Assembly (NCBI GenBank): GCA_900312665.1 | Contig: ONZQ02000001.1 | Span: forward strand, 1,395,527-1,422,998 | DNA length: 27,472 nt | Source: Cephalotrichum gorgonifer | Lineage: Eukaryota > Ascomycota > Sordariomycetes > Microascales > Microascaceae | Reading direction: 5' to 3' | In this document: piece after piece, positions 1 to 10,745 of the stretch | Layout: the number at the start of each line of letters is the position of its first letter | How positions within the stretch are numbered: position 1 is the stretch's first letter | Notes under the pieces: model-generated | Told to the model about the DNA's origin: nothing | What the model saw: the letters and a program-made list of their open reading frames with translations, nothing else | Databases searched by the model: none | Made by a program: the position numbers and the translations under genes

Positions 1-3000
1 TTGGTGGTAGGGTATCCCGCATATGGGGCGCAAAAAGAGGACCGCCCCCCCCCGGCCGACCCCAGCGCCTACGATACTGCCACATGAACCCCCCCAGCTT
101 TTACGAGTTAGACCACCAGATGGAGGGTTTAACTGGAAAGTGGGCAGTGGACCCTGCAGCCAAGACGGCCATCCTGGTATCGGCCAATATATTGCCAGTT
201 CTAGAGTGGATTTTGCCCATCATGGTCTAATCCTGCTCTCGTTGCCCGGTCGGGGGCGTGGTCGGGGGAGCGAGATGAACACAGAGAGCTTGGTGCTGTG
301 ATCTGTGATGAGAGTGGGTGGTGGATGTGGGTATGCGGAAAGAGGGTCGGTCCTCGTGCCGCCCGTCCTGGTGGGCTTGGGACTTGGCCAAATTCGGCTG
401 GAGGAGGGGTCGCAGGGGCCCCGGCGGTTAGAGAGTAGAGGTGGTCCAATCACACCCGTTGCCGCTTCTTAGGTGCAACGGGCACGCACGGCTACAGGGA
501 CAGGGGTGCGAGCAGGTACCCCTTCTGGTACATGTATGGCAGATGGCACAAGAATCTTGTACATGCCCATCACACCTTGCGATGGGCTCCGATCCAAGCA
601 GTTCGGTTGTTACTGGTACTGCAGGTGGTGAATAGGTACCGCATCATACAAGTACCTCCAACGGCAGGTGGCCCATTAGATTGAGTACCTCTTTTCCACC
701 CGAGTCAGACGTTCTTCTAGTAGTAAAGAGGGAGGCGGGATTCGGGTCGGGGCAAACTACTCGTACACGCACGCTGGAGATGAAGCTGTCCTGGCCGGCG
801 AAGAGGCGCCTGTGCAGGAAGGAATAAGCCTCTCTGTCCCTGAGTGCCAATATTGCCCATACACCGAGCTCCTTAGGCGCTGGTCCCACGTGACGGCGGC
901 TCGCGTGGCCAGTGGTGATACAATGGATGTACAGGCGGGCATCTACTAGTAGGGACTGTCTCGTCGACAATTGGAATGGGGAATATCTGTGAGCGGATAC
1001 GAGAGTTCCAAGTGATGGCATGAGTATATACTAATCGAGTAATGCGAGTGATATAATACTCGCGTCTCTCCGTCCTTTCCTCACCCGACGCCAAGGTTAT
1101 TAGCAATGTATTAGTGCGTGTGATGGCCTAGGACCCACTCATACATGTACTCATGGGTGGGCCCCTGTCAACTCATGGCTCCGTCGATGGGCGTTGTGGT
1201 GGAGATCCCTGCCGGGCACTTGCCAGCATTTTAAGGTTAGATCCTCAAGCTTGCTTCCACTTACACCCTATGACCGCAGCCCAAATTTCGACTCGGATAT
1301 CTTCGACTGGAATCACAGTCCTCAATTGATTCCACCCAACAGGAAAATTATCAATTGATATCCTGATATCGTATTTCTTATCAGTTTTTACATGTATTCT
1401 TTGTTTTTGTTGGGACAGTTTGAAGGAGTTCGTATTCCGGCCCCCACTTATATCCTGAGACTCGATGCGCCGTCGATGAAGCGCCTCCGCGTTTGAGGGG
1501 GCTTTTAACTTCTTGGTTCCAGCATCCGGCGCCCGAGTTACATTGACACGCCCCCCCGCCCGCCCAAAGACCCCTCCTGCGAGAGAATAATTCGTCACGG
1601 GTGCCGTTTCCTATTATTATTTGCTCCGCCCGTGCTCGTACGAGTATTGATACGGATGAATACTATTATTGAATGTCAACCCTCTCTGCCAAGAGTATAT
1701 CGTCCCACCATATCTCCCGCTGTCATCCGAGGCATGCCCACGGAACGGAGATGCGGGTTTTATCTGTCATCTTGAAGTTCAAAACGCTCTTGTAGACTTT
1801 CCGTGCCTTCCGGCCGCCTTTCAGACGAATTTCGAGTTAAATGCAGCGTTTGCTTCTGGAAGCAAGCAGGGGGGGGCCATCCCCGTCGCCTCGATACCGC
1901 CATCCTCTGGCGGGCGAACTTCTGAACTCGTAAACCCGAAAACAAAGGAGGGGATGCAAAAGCAGCGCAGCACATGCAGTGGAAGCCCGGGGTACCCAAT
2001 TCGATACTTATATCGAAAGGTGTTCCGCCTCGAACTGACTCGGGGAGACTTCACTTACTTCAGGGATCCCTAACTAATGCAGCAAAATTCTTCATGGTCG
2101 TGCATTTCATTCCAGCAACATGGCATAGGCATATTATTATTAGATCCAAAAATAGCTCCCCGCCTCTCTCTCTCTCTCCATGCCTTGGGGGAAACTATTG
2201 GCCACTGTGCGCTCATCTCGCAGCCAGCGTCGCATTCCATGCTTTTTGGCGCTCGCGAGCCTATTCCTCCTTCGAGAGCGGGCGGTTCCACGACTCGCCC
2301 TATTGGTCATAAATACCAAGACTGCCAGGCCCACGACATCTTGGGAACGGTGTGTGTGACGGACGGGTTGGGTGTGTGCGGGTGTGTGACCAAAGTCAGT
2401 CCCCAAACCGGAAACTATCATTCTTTTTGTTCCAATCAGACCTGTCGTCCGCTGCCTGTTCTTCGAGCTCAAAGCGGAAAGAGGAGTATTATAGGGAACC
2501 TGAACCTCTTGAGCTGCTTCCCTTCCCTCTCATTTCGTTCCCCGAATACCCCCCTATCGGGCTGGCTGGTTGGCTCGAACAGGAAAACACCCGAGGAAAA
2601 AAGGTACGAACAGAACCGACATTTTTCGCAGCTGCATGCATATACTTAGGAGTTTTTCCTTACCTACATGTATTGAGGAGAATACATGTACATATGCCAT
2701 TAAGTGACGCCGAATATGCCACGAATGAACAAATACAAGATGCAACCACAAAGCTTCCCCTCGTCGAGGTGTGCCCGGAGCTGATTACCTACTCCCTACT
2801 AGTTTCTGTTAATCGCACATCAAAAAGAGACTCCGGTTCACCCTCCAACCTACGGATGTGGGAAGCTACATATTACTATCACTATCACGACCAACTAATA
2901 CGCGTAATACTAGCCCAGTCTTTCGTGTCGGCCCCCATTCTCATCACCTCACACCTCTTATCACCCACTTGCGATCAACATCTTTTCTCTTCGTGCGGGT

Positions 3001-4129
3001 CGTCCATACATGTAGGTATTCCGTACACACACCGCAATGTCGCTACCGAAGCCCAAAGGGGGATCCAGCCCCCAAATGAGCCCTACCACACCGACGAACC
3101 TCTTCCGCCCTTCCCTCTCATCCCGCCCGAAAGAACCTGAATAAAATCAATACCAAGATATTTCCAAGATGCCCCCTCCCCCATTCGGTGTAGCTTCTCT
3201 CCCCCGCCCGTCTGCCCGGCCCCCATCAATAAAAATCCTAAATATAGCCACCGATATTACCACCATCCCCTCCTTACGCAAGCAAGCAACATCCCGGGGA
3301 CCGGCCCCACGTTTTCTCGTCACACCGCATCGTCCAAGCCAAGGGACCTCATTCATTCCATTCACCTTGCATGCCTTCCCCGCCCCGCGCCCCCCCCCAG
3401 CCACCGCCTGATTCATTCCACCGAGACATCGTCACAATGGCAGCATGAACACCGAATCTGCCCTAGACCGAGAGCGACATATCCGTAGGCTTCACTTACC
3501 CCGAGTTCAAGAACCCCGCTTAGTCGCAGTGCCGAGGACCGACATCCCAGAGCGGTGGAGGCAGCTTTGCGTCCTTCAAATATTACGCTCAAGGGGGAAG
3601 GGCTATTATCATGTCCAAGTATGAGGAGTCGGTCCTTGTCTACCCAGATCGGGTATTCGCTATGAGAACTCTCTCACCCTTACTTCTCCCAGCAAGCTGC
3701 TAGTTGGCGTTGCTGCATTTGCCTCGCACTAGCACTGTCTCGTCGGCGTATTCTCACGAGCACCACCAGTCCAGTAGTAAGATAAAATAAAAAATCATCG
3801 CTGTGAGCAGAATAAACATTCTACGACGAGAGAATGGCTCTCCTATCTCATCGTACCTGTACTTTTGGGGTATCAATAGTCCCTTCCACAATATCTACTT
3901 CACACATCCCCCAGTTTTTCTATCCTGACGTGGATATCCATCCAGCCACGAATACTTAAGCAACCCGAACTCCGTTTCTCTCGACAACTCCCACAGCTAA
4001 CAAATATTAGCCAATACAATCCAGCCCTGTTGATATCTGGAAGCCTCCAAAACACCTTGGTACGACAATTTCCATAGTAGACTCGCTCTGCCTTTCACCC
4101 TCTCGCTCTGCCCCTCCATGGCACCGCCC
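1..4129. other. Gene-poor region downstream of the RhoGEF gene
   Basis: No protein in this 4.1 kb is recognisable on either strand, and I found no tRNA or 5S rRNA signature. The reading frames present are short or overlap one another. The longest, 2352-3140 (+), is rich in ATA, CTA and GTA codons, unlike the GC3-rich genes in the window. Six copies of the palindrome TACATGTA lie between 529 and 3014, and a (CT)n run lies at 2164-2178. There is no strongly AT-rich block of the kind left by repeat-induced point mutation. It could hold a non-coding RNA or decayed sequence, but nothing shows this directly. Confidence 0.6.
2164..2178. repeat. (CT)n microsatellite
   Basis: About 7.5 uninterrupted CT units in intergenic sequence. 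No gene is attached to it. Confidence 0.8.
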
Positions 4130-7100
4130 TCAGCGGAAAATTCCTCGAAATCCGGATAGCACGCTGCTTCTCCCCGACATCGTCCTGCTCAATCCCGCCC
4201 GCTTGAACTTCCTCTGTTGGGACCAATCCGACGCCACCTTCTCGGGTTGATAGTTCTCCTTCTCCGATGGCACAGGAGATTGTTTCGACGACGCCTGGTT
4301 CAGCTGTTGACTGTTTGCAGCCGACGTCAGAACCGAGGACAGACTTCCACGTCGTCCTTCGTCATGAGCCCAAACTAGTCGCCTCGGAGTGCCCTCTGAT
4401 GGGCTGGCATCACTGGGGCTGACGGGCTCGCTCGGCATGTCAGCACTTGCGTCCTCTTGATCTCCTGCCCTCCTCGTGTCTCGCTCGTCTCTGATCATCG
4501 GTAGTCGGTGCCTATCGCCCCCCTCGGAACCGTCCCCGAAGGGCGTCTTCCACTCAATCATGTCCTCCCCAGACGTCTTTCCCAGCGCCCGCCCACTGTC
4601 ATCGTCTCCTTCCCCTGTATCCGTATCCGTCATGGCCTTGTGTAGGCTCGTATAGCTCCCGGGTCGGCGGCCGAACGAACTGGCAATGCTCGCAACACTC
4701 AGCCTCCGCATCATAGATGAGGCTGAGCTCCGGACTAGGTGCTCGCTTCGTGACCTGTTGGTCATTCCCGGGAAAGGAAGGATGTCTCGGCTCCATACGT
4801 CGCACAGGAGCCCCTCGATTCTTGCCCTCTCACTCCGTGGAGGTGCAAGGATGGGAGTTCTGTGGTGTGTAGTGAGCAGCGACTGCGACCTGTTGATAGA
4901 CGCCGTCGTCGCCGCCGACGCATGGGAGGGCTCCTTGGTGACGTATGTGTTCTTCAAAATGACTTGCCACTGGGATGACTTGGGCCCAATTGTTGTAGCT
5001 CTGCGGATTGAGAGTCTACGCGCCACGGTACCTGTTTGCCCACGGCTGGTTAGCTGCGTCACCAGAGCCACCTGGTTATGGGTGCGATGTTCGAACATAC
5101 CTGGCTTGCCAAAGACAGTGCCCAGCGGCTTGATGTCCATAGAAAGCCAGCCAAGCCAGTTGGATTCCTTTGGGCCTTCCTGGTCCATAAAAGGGCTGGT
5201 GAGCCTGCACCGCCACTCCAGCTCCTCCTTTGGCGTACAAGCTGTCATGATGATTTCGTAGAGCTGGCAGTCACACTCGAAAACAACTTTCCACGAGTAC
5301 AGAGCGGTGTGACACTGTAAGCCTATAGTGACATGTCAGTTGAGACCCCGCTGCAAGTCGGCTCCTAGGCTGTTGGAGGCTTACCCCGTCCGTCATCAAC
5401 CTCCTCGACCTTCGCAGATGCCAAACTTATGGCGGCCTGGATGGTATATATCTGGTCTGCTTTGCCCGCCGACGCCAGGCACAGCACGTCTTGATACAAC
5501 AGACAAACCATGTACTGCCCCTCGATGCTATCCTTGGTATTCCAGCAGACATGAAGGGCGCCGCAGAGCTTGATATGTCCAAATGATCGAATTCGGTTTT
5601 TCGACGATGCGTCCAATCTCTGCGCCGTATCAGAATTACTATCCCTCACGTCCGTGTAGCCACCACCACGAGAGTTGGGGGTGCGACATACCTGGTTTGC
5701 GAACACAAGTCGATCCTGCAAAATCCACGTCTGTTCCAGAACTGACCTCATCCGCGTATCGTCTGTGGCTCGGTTTATCTCCGCCGTCGCCTCACGCAGG
5801 CGGATCAATGTATTTTCAACCTCCATATGGGAGTTCGCACAGTCATCCACCGGCGTGTACTTCAAAAGCTCCGCAAACAAGAGAGGATACCTGCACATCC
5901 TCTGGATTGGCTACACGATGTGTAAGTGATGATGATCGACGACACCTGTGGCACAACAGGGCAGGCAAAACCGGGGAGAAGGGGTGCCTGTACTCACCTT
6001 GACGAGGAGGTCTCCAATGGTCGACGCCTTTTTGTTAGCCTGCTCAGTACGACTTTTCTCCGAACCCAAAGACGAAGCAAGCACTTCGAATCCCTTCTGA
6101 TACGTTTCTAGCGCAGGCAATGCGCGTTGTACAGAGCTTAGATCTTTGATCATCATCTCATACTTGACCCCATACTCCTTATATATGAAGAACCGGTTCA
6201 TCTTGGATAATGTTAGAATCCATAGTACGGCTGCGGGAGTATCTGGTATCACGTTACCCTTTTCCCAAAGATCTTTGCCACCTCCTCTGCGACCTGGGAG
6301 TCGGCAACCATGCCGGGAACCCGCTCCAACCACGAGACGTGTTCGGTGTTCTCGGGGACAGAGTCTAGGCTCCTCCATCGTTGATGCGGTCGCTTAGAGC
6401 TCTTCTTGTGTGGTTTTGGAAGCTCTAGCTGGGTGTATTCCGAGTTAGGGACGGCTCGGTGGAGCTCGCCGAGTATCTCTTCGTGAAGCTCCACTATCTC
6501 GGCCAGGTTTCGATTAATCGATGACCTCAACCCAGCCGATGCCTGGGGCAACGAAGCTAGGGTTGTGATATATGCCTAACGAGTGATGGAGATGAGAATT
6601 AGTCGTAAAGGTAGGAGGGTTTGGGGCCCAACTTACATTCATCAAGAACCGCACGTCGCCGATATAGTCCTCCTCGGTTGTAATCAGCTCCTCTATGATA
6701 CTCCGACGCCGCAGAGACCGCCCGATGGCAGCAGGATCTGGGGGAGGGATAAAGTCACTGGTGCGTGCGCTGTCGTCGGAAAATCGCGGTGCTGCGGTGG
6801 ACAGCCTGCTGCTTCGGTCGGTTCTTGAGCGATCGCGTGAATGCACAGTTCCGAGACGACTCTTGGTCCTCGTACTGATACTGGCAAGTCCAATGCTAGC
6901 ACTCTTGACGGCCGAGACAAACGCAAATGAAGAGCCTGACGAGGACTTCGTATGGGTGAGATCTGGACAAAGAGAATAGAGATCGTCGCTGTCAAGGTAA
7001 TCTCGCGACGTGCCAGTGCGTGCCTCGCGGAGGCGCCTCGATCGGTCATTTGCACGCCGGTGCAGTGATTTCATCCATTTCTGAAAGGGCCCTTTGTTAA

Positions 7101-7530
7101 GGCCCGGCTCGAGGCTGTCATTCTCGGACGGGTCAGGGGGTGGTCGATGCCGTAGCAGAGTTGGTCGAGGAGGCGTGGAAGTGGACGAAGAATCATGTTC
7201 AGAAAGTGGTAGAAAGTCGTGGCTGTCGAATGCGGGTGGGGGTATAAGTCCAGCCTCTTCCGGACACTTTAGGTCGCTCGCGAGCGTAAGGACGGCTGAG
7301 GCCATGCCAGCTAGTTCGTCCAAGCCCTCGACGCCGTCCACTGCGTTGTCTCCTAATTCATCGACAACGTCGGGTTCATTCCCCATGGGTTCTCGGGAGG
7401 GCTCGGGGGGTGTCTCGGGGTTATCAAAGCTAGACTTGCGCGTTGCGGTCACGAAGCTTGCGTTCGAGCTCGAGCTTGACATGGGCGATACGGAACTTGC
7501 GAAGGGCGAGTTTACTTCGGAGGGTGCCAT
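4130..7530 (-). CDS. Rho guanine-nucleotide exchange factor (DH-PH family)
   Basis: Predicted to activate a Rho-type GTPase by GDP/GTP exchange, which in fungi controls polarity, cell wall and actin. Seven exons: 7530-6637, 6575-6258, 6201-5998, 5910-5692, 5619-5385, 5322-5101 and 5031-4130. Joined, they give 997 aa in one frame. Residues 1 to about 270 are Ser/Pro-rich and probably disordered. The DH domain starts near 274 with RRRSIIEELITTEEDYIGDV, and its conserved helix KPIQRMCRYPLLFAELLKY starts at residue 472, formed exactly by joining exons 3 and 4. Residues from about 545 to 690 resemble a PH module (IKLCGALHVCW, then YSWKVVFECDCQLYEIIM). The tail from about 698 is Ser-rich and basic and ends in GIFR. 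The start was chosen for its strong context (gccATGG); an in-frame ATG lies 39 codons upstream. Which Rho protein it acts on cannot be told from sequence. Confidence 0.9.
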
Positions 7531-7804
7531 GGCGGAGGAGAATCGAGCTCTGGGCCTGAGAAGAAGATGAGGACTCTGATTCCGAGTAAACCGATGCCCA
7601 AGATGACAAAGATCAAAACATGCTGAACTAATTCGCTGGTCCGGCATGAAGATACAGCTAGCCCGGTCGATGTAGTTGGGAGACCATGCGATGAGAAGAA
7701 AACTGTATGAAGTTGGGCATACACGCTAATGGATAGGTCGCGGGGCCCGGGGGGGTTTGTTTTCGAGGCCAAGTTCGAAGTACCAGAGATGGAAATTTCT
7801 GACC

Positions 7805-7925
7805 AGGAACAGGATGAGTGAACGAGCCGAGGGAGAGGGAAAGAAATTGAGTGGAGGGAGGGAGTGTGGGAAGGAGCGAGGCGTGGGAATGGGATTTGGG
7901 AAATGGGCAGGAAGGTGGAATCAAG
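7805..7925 (-). promoter_or_regulatory. Pyrimidine-rich promoter tract of the RhoGEF gene
   Basis: The + strand is strongly purine-rich here (runs such as gagggagaggg and ggagggaggg), so the gene strand carries a long pyrimidine tract about 275-395 bases upstream of the chosen ATG. Such CT tracts commonly lie near transcription starts in filamentous fungi. Assignment as a promoter element is inference from composition and position. Confidence 0.4.
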
Positions 7926-8099
7926 CAACGTCAGGTTCTCCCGTGCCTATCCTCGACGCCACGAGAAGGCGATATTCGGTCAGACCGGCGAGACTATCTT
8001 GTTCACCCACAACTTTCTTATGTTATGGGGTGAGAGACCAATATGCAATATCGAGTGCCCAAGGTCTAGTACCCAATAGCCCGCATGTGGCTACCTAAT

Positions 8100-8307
8100 C
8101 GGTGCCGGTGTCGGTGTGGGTTACTAGTATGCGTGGAGTGGCCGCGAGTCTCGGAAACAATGAAGATGGAAGGATCCAGCTGCCACAGCCAAGGTTGGCG
8201 ATGCGATGAAGATCGGGGGCAGCTGCGACTATCCGAACGCCCACCCCGCAGCTTCCTCTTCCGACCCTCTCCCCTAGGAGAAGCAGGAACCGGTGCCGGT
8301 GTCGGTG
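8100..8307. repeat. Dispersed 17-bp direct repeat (two copies)
   Basis: The 17-mer cggtgccggtgtcggtg occurs at 8100-8116 and again at 8291-8307, 191 bases apart. Each copy is itself built from degenerate CGGTGY hexamers. It may be a simple-sequence relic or a paired protein-binding site. Confidence 0.6.
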
Positions 8308-10480
8308 CCGATCTGTAACTCCGGAGATAGTATATTCGTGCTCCCAATTTGCCTTTTGAGGACGAGTTCAAGGTATTTCCAGCTGCTCTCCTGCCGTGGG
8401 CCGTTGGCGAGAACGCAATGTCCTGTCACACCAACCTGGAGTGTCGTGTGGGACGAAGAGTGGCTTCCAACCAGATTGGAGGGTGGGAAGGAGTTGATGA
8501 GTGGGAGTCGAGTGACCAACGGCGGTCTGGGCTTGCAATGAATGGTGTTGTATCGTAGGTGCTATCGGTGAGTCCCCGCCGCGTGTGGCTATACAGGACG
8601 GACCGAGAACAGATAGGAGAGTGTGTTGCGAAATGTTGCGAGGTGTGTGGTAAATTGTAGCCGTCGTGATCGCGGAAGCTGTCGTCGTCACGGGTGTGAA
8701 CAACACTCTTAAGACGCTTAGCTAGCTCGAGAAATCATGCATCCTCGGCCTTCATCGCACAGTCTTGCTTGCATGATGTGTAAGACAACCGTAGTGCGCC
8801 CCGGCAGGGAACAGACGCGCGGTGTATAGCTTCCTGGATAGCTTCGCCTTGGCTGCCCAATGTACTCGTACTAGTGGCAATTATTAGAGATGTCGGACGG
8901 ACTGGGCACGATCGTGTTGTCCTAGTCCGTATCGTCCGAACACCCGGGAGAGACAATACCGGTAAAGGATCGCGGCAGCAGTGCTAATTATGCCGTCATC
9001 CTACTTGCTTTGGAACTGGGCGGAAGTTCATGAGCTGTCTCGACTCCGCACGAGTACTCGTACGTACAGGTCCAAGCAGAACGCAAGCATGCAGGATCCG
9101 TGCTATGGATGAAAAGGGACCCGGTTTCATTATCTTCCCTTCATGATTTCTATGTTTTTTTTTCGGACGTCCGCTTGCACCATCGAAGCTATGGAGCTCT
9201 CTTGACGAAAAGGGCACGATCTACTGGGGTAAGGATCGACATGGTTACGACGGTGACGAATCACCCCAGGCCGACTTGGGCTTTTGTTCCTCAACATCAG
9301 CGAGTCTGTTCCTTGCCAGGCCCGGGTGGCGCTGCTTTGATCGGGGACACATTGCAGTCGCGGGCTTGGGGCGCACAGCTGAAGCTTCCGAAGCGTTGTG
9401 CAGGCGTGGATTCTGATTGGCCGGAAGAGACAAGTCTCTATTATCTCCAAATAAGAAAGGGAATGGCTGGGAGCTCTCCAAGCGATTCGTCGAAGCTCCA
9501 AGCCCCACTACGAGTCAAGTGGCCGTGGCGTATTGTTGCACTCTGCATGTATTACTCGAGGAGCATTTATCTTATATTAGTCGGCATGGGCCCCGCCGAG
9601 GACCGCGGAGTCCATGACCGAGAAATGGCCATTTATCTGACGAGCTTGCGTTTTTCTTGTGTGCATCAAACTGGGCCAATCCCTGCAATTATTCACTCAT
9701 AAACTACACGATCACCTCAATTGCTACATTGCTAAGAGGGTGAGTACGGAATGTCAGGTGTAAGTAATAGTTCCGAACCATATGAAACATCCATGAACTT
9801 TTTTGTCCGTGAGCGGGCGAGCCGCTCTAAACTCGGAGACGGGGAAGTTAAATAGGTTCCTCGTTCCCGGGAGGAGGTATTGATGGACTAGTGAAGAGTT
9901 TGTTTGCACCATTCACTTGAGAAACCCGGTCGTTCAGCCAAAGGCACCAGGCGCTTTTGTCCTTTCTTCTTTTGGGTGTGTGTTCGGAGCGGCTGCCAAA
10001 GGAAGCGCCTGTGGAGGAACCCTGGCGCTCAGCACGCCGAACGGGGAAACCGGTTGGTTGGGTTGGCTTACGACGACCAGGCGAAGGATCTGTGGGCTGA
10101 CTCCTTGGCATATTACTACATGGTGGCGAGCGGGGTTGGACTTTTTCATTTTATCGCCTCCCGATGGTGGCTTCTGGCTCAAGATCGGGTCAAGGAATCC
10201 AAGTCGGTGTCGCGGATCGCCTCCATGGGTATGATTAGTAATCTTGCCCAGCCGCTTCACCTTGCCGGGCGCCTTTGGTCACACGCATCGTAGGGCGGTG
10301 AGGCCCGCTAAGGATCGGTTCTGACAGGCAGAATCCCCCACGCTGTTCCTGAACGGGAGAGCTAGTGCATTTTAGTTAACGACACGTATCTTGATTACGA
10401 GTAGCCCTGTAGGTTTGAGGATCGAGCGTTGGAACGACCCACGACGTCGCCACGCCCCACGATCCAGGGACGTGAACCAT

Positions 10481-10560
10481 TCTTTTTAAGTCTTTCTCTT
10501 CTTCTCACTCCCTTCGACCATTTCCCCGCGTCTCCCCTGCCTTCGTTTCCCCGAAAGTTC
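10481..10560 (+). promoter_or_regulatory. CT-rich leader/promoter tract of the SERCA gene
   Basis: A pyrimidine-rich stretch (tctttctcttcttctcactc and following) lies about 190-265 bases upstream of the SERCA ATG. It fits the CT blocks near fungal transcription starts. No clear TATA box was seen. Confidence 0.4.
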
Positions 10561-10745
10561 TGCCCCTACACTCACTGTGGGCCGCTTGTTCCGCTCCGGG
10601 CGCTTTCACCAACCTTCACCTCGGCATCGAACGCGCCAAGACGACAGAGCCGACATTCCCGAGTCGAGTTGAGAAACCCCGGGCACGCTTCGTGACCCCG
10701 AAGTCTAGCGCGCGCTTCTGAGCGCTACTTGACGCTTTTGCGACA

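Larger units (their letters stand above)
7531..10745. other. Long divergent intergenic region (RhoGEF / SERCA)
   Basis: About 3.2 kb between two genes that point away from each other, so it must contain both promoters. No ORF in it looks like a protein: the frames at 9100-9702 and 9904-10293 (+) match no family I recognise and have several competing frames. Visible items are the purine tract near 7805-7925, a 17-bp direct repeat at 8100 and 8291, a 12-bp palindrome ACGAGTACTCGT at 9050-9061, and the CT-rich SERCA leader after 10481. Confidence 0.6.

Noticed and set aside
2077..2649. 190-codon frame overlapping the 262-codon frame in the left region
   Set aside because: It overlaps the longer frame in another phase, contains low-complexity CT sequence and resembles nothing known.
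9100..9702. 200-codon frame in the RhoGEF/SERCA intergenic region
   Set aside because: No recognisable domain, overlapping frames of similar size on the other strand, and no coding-like codon bias by eye.
9904..10293. 129-codon frame upstream of SERCA
   Set aside because: Several overlapping frames on both strands and no family resemblance; treated as non-coding.
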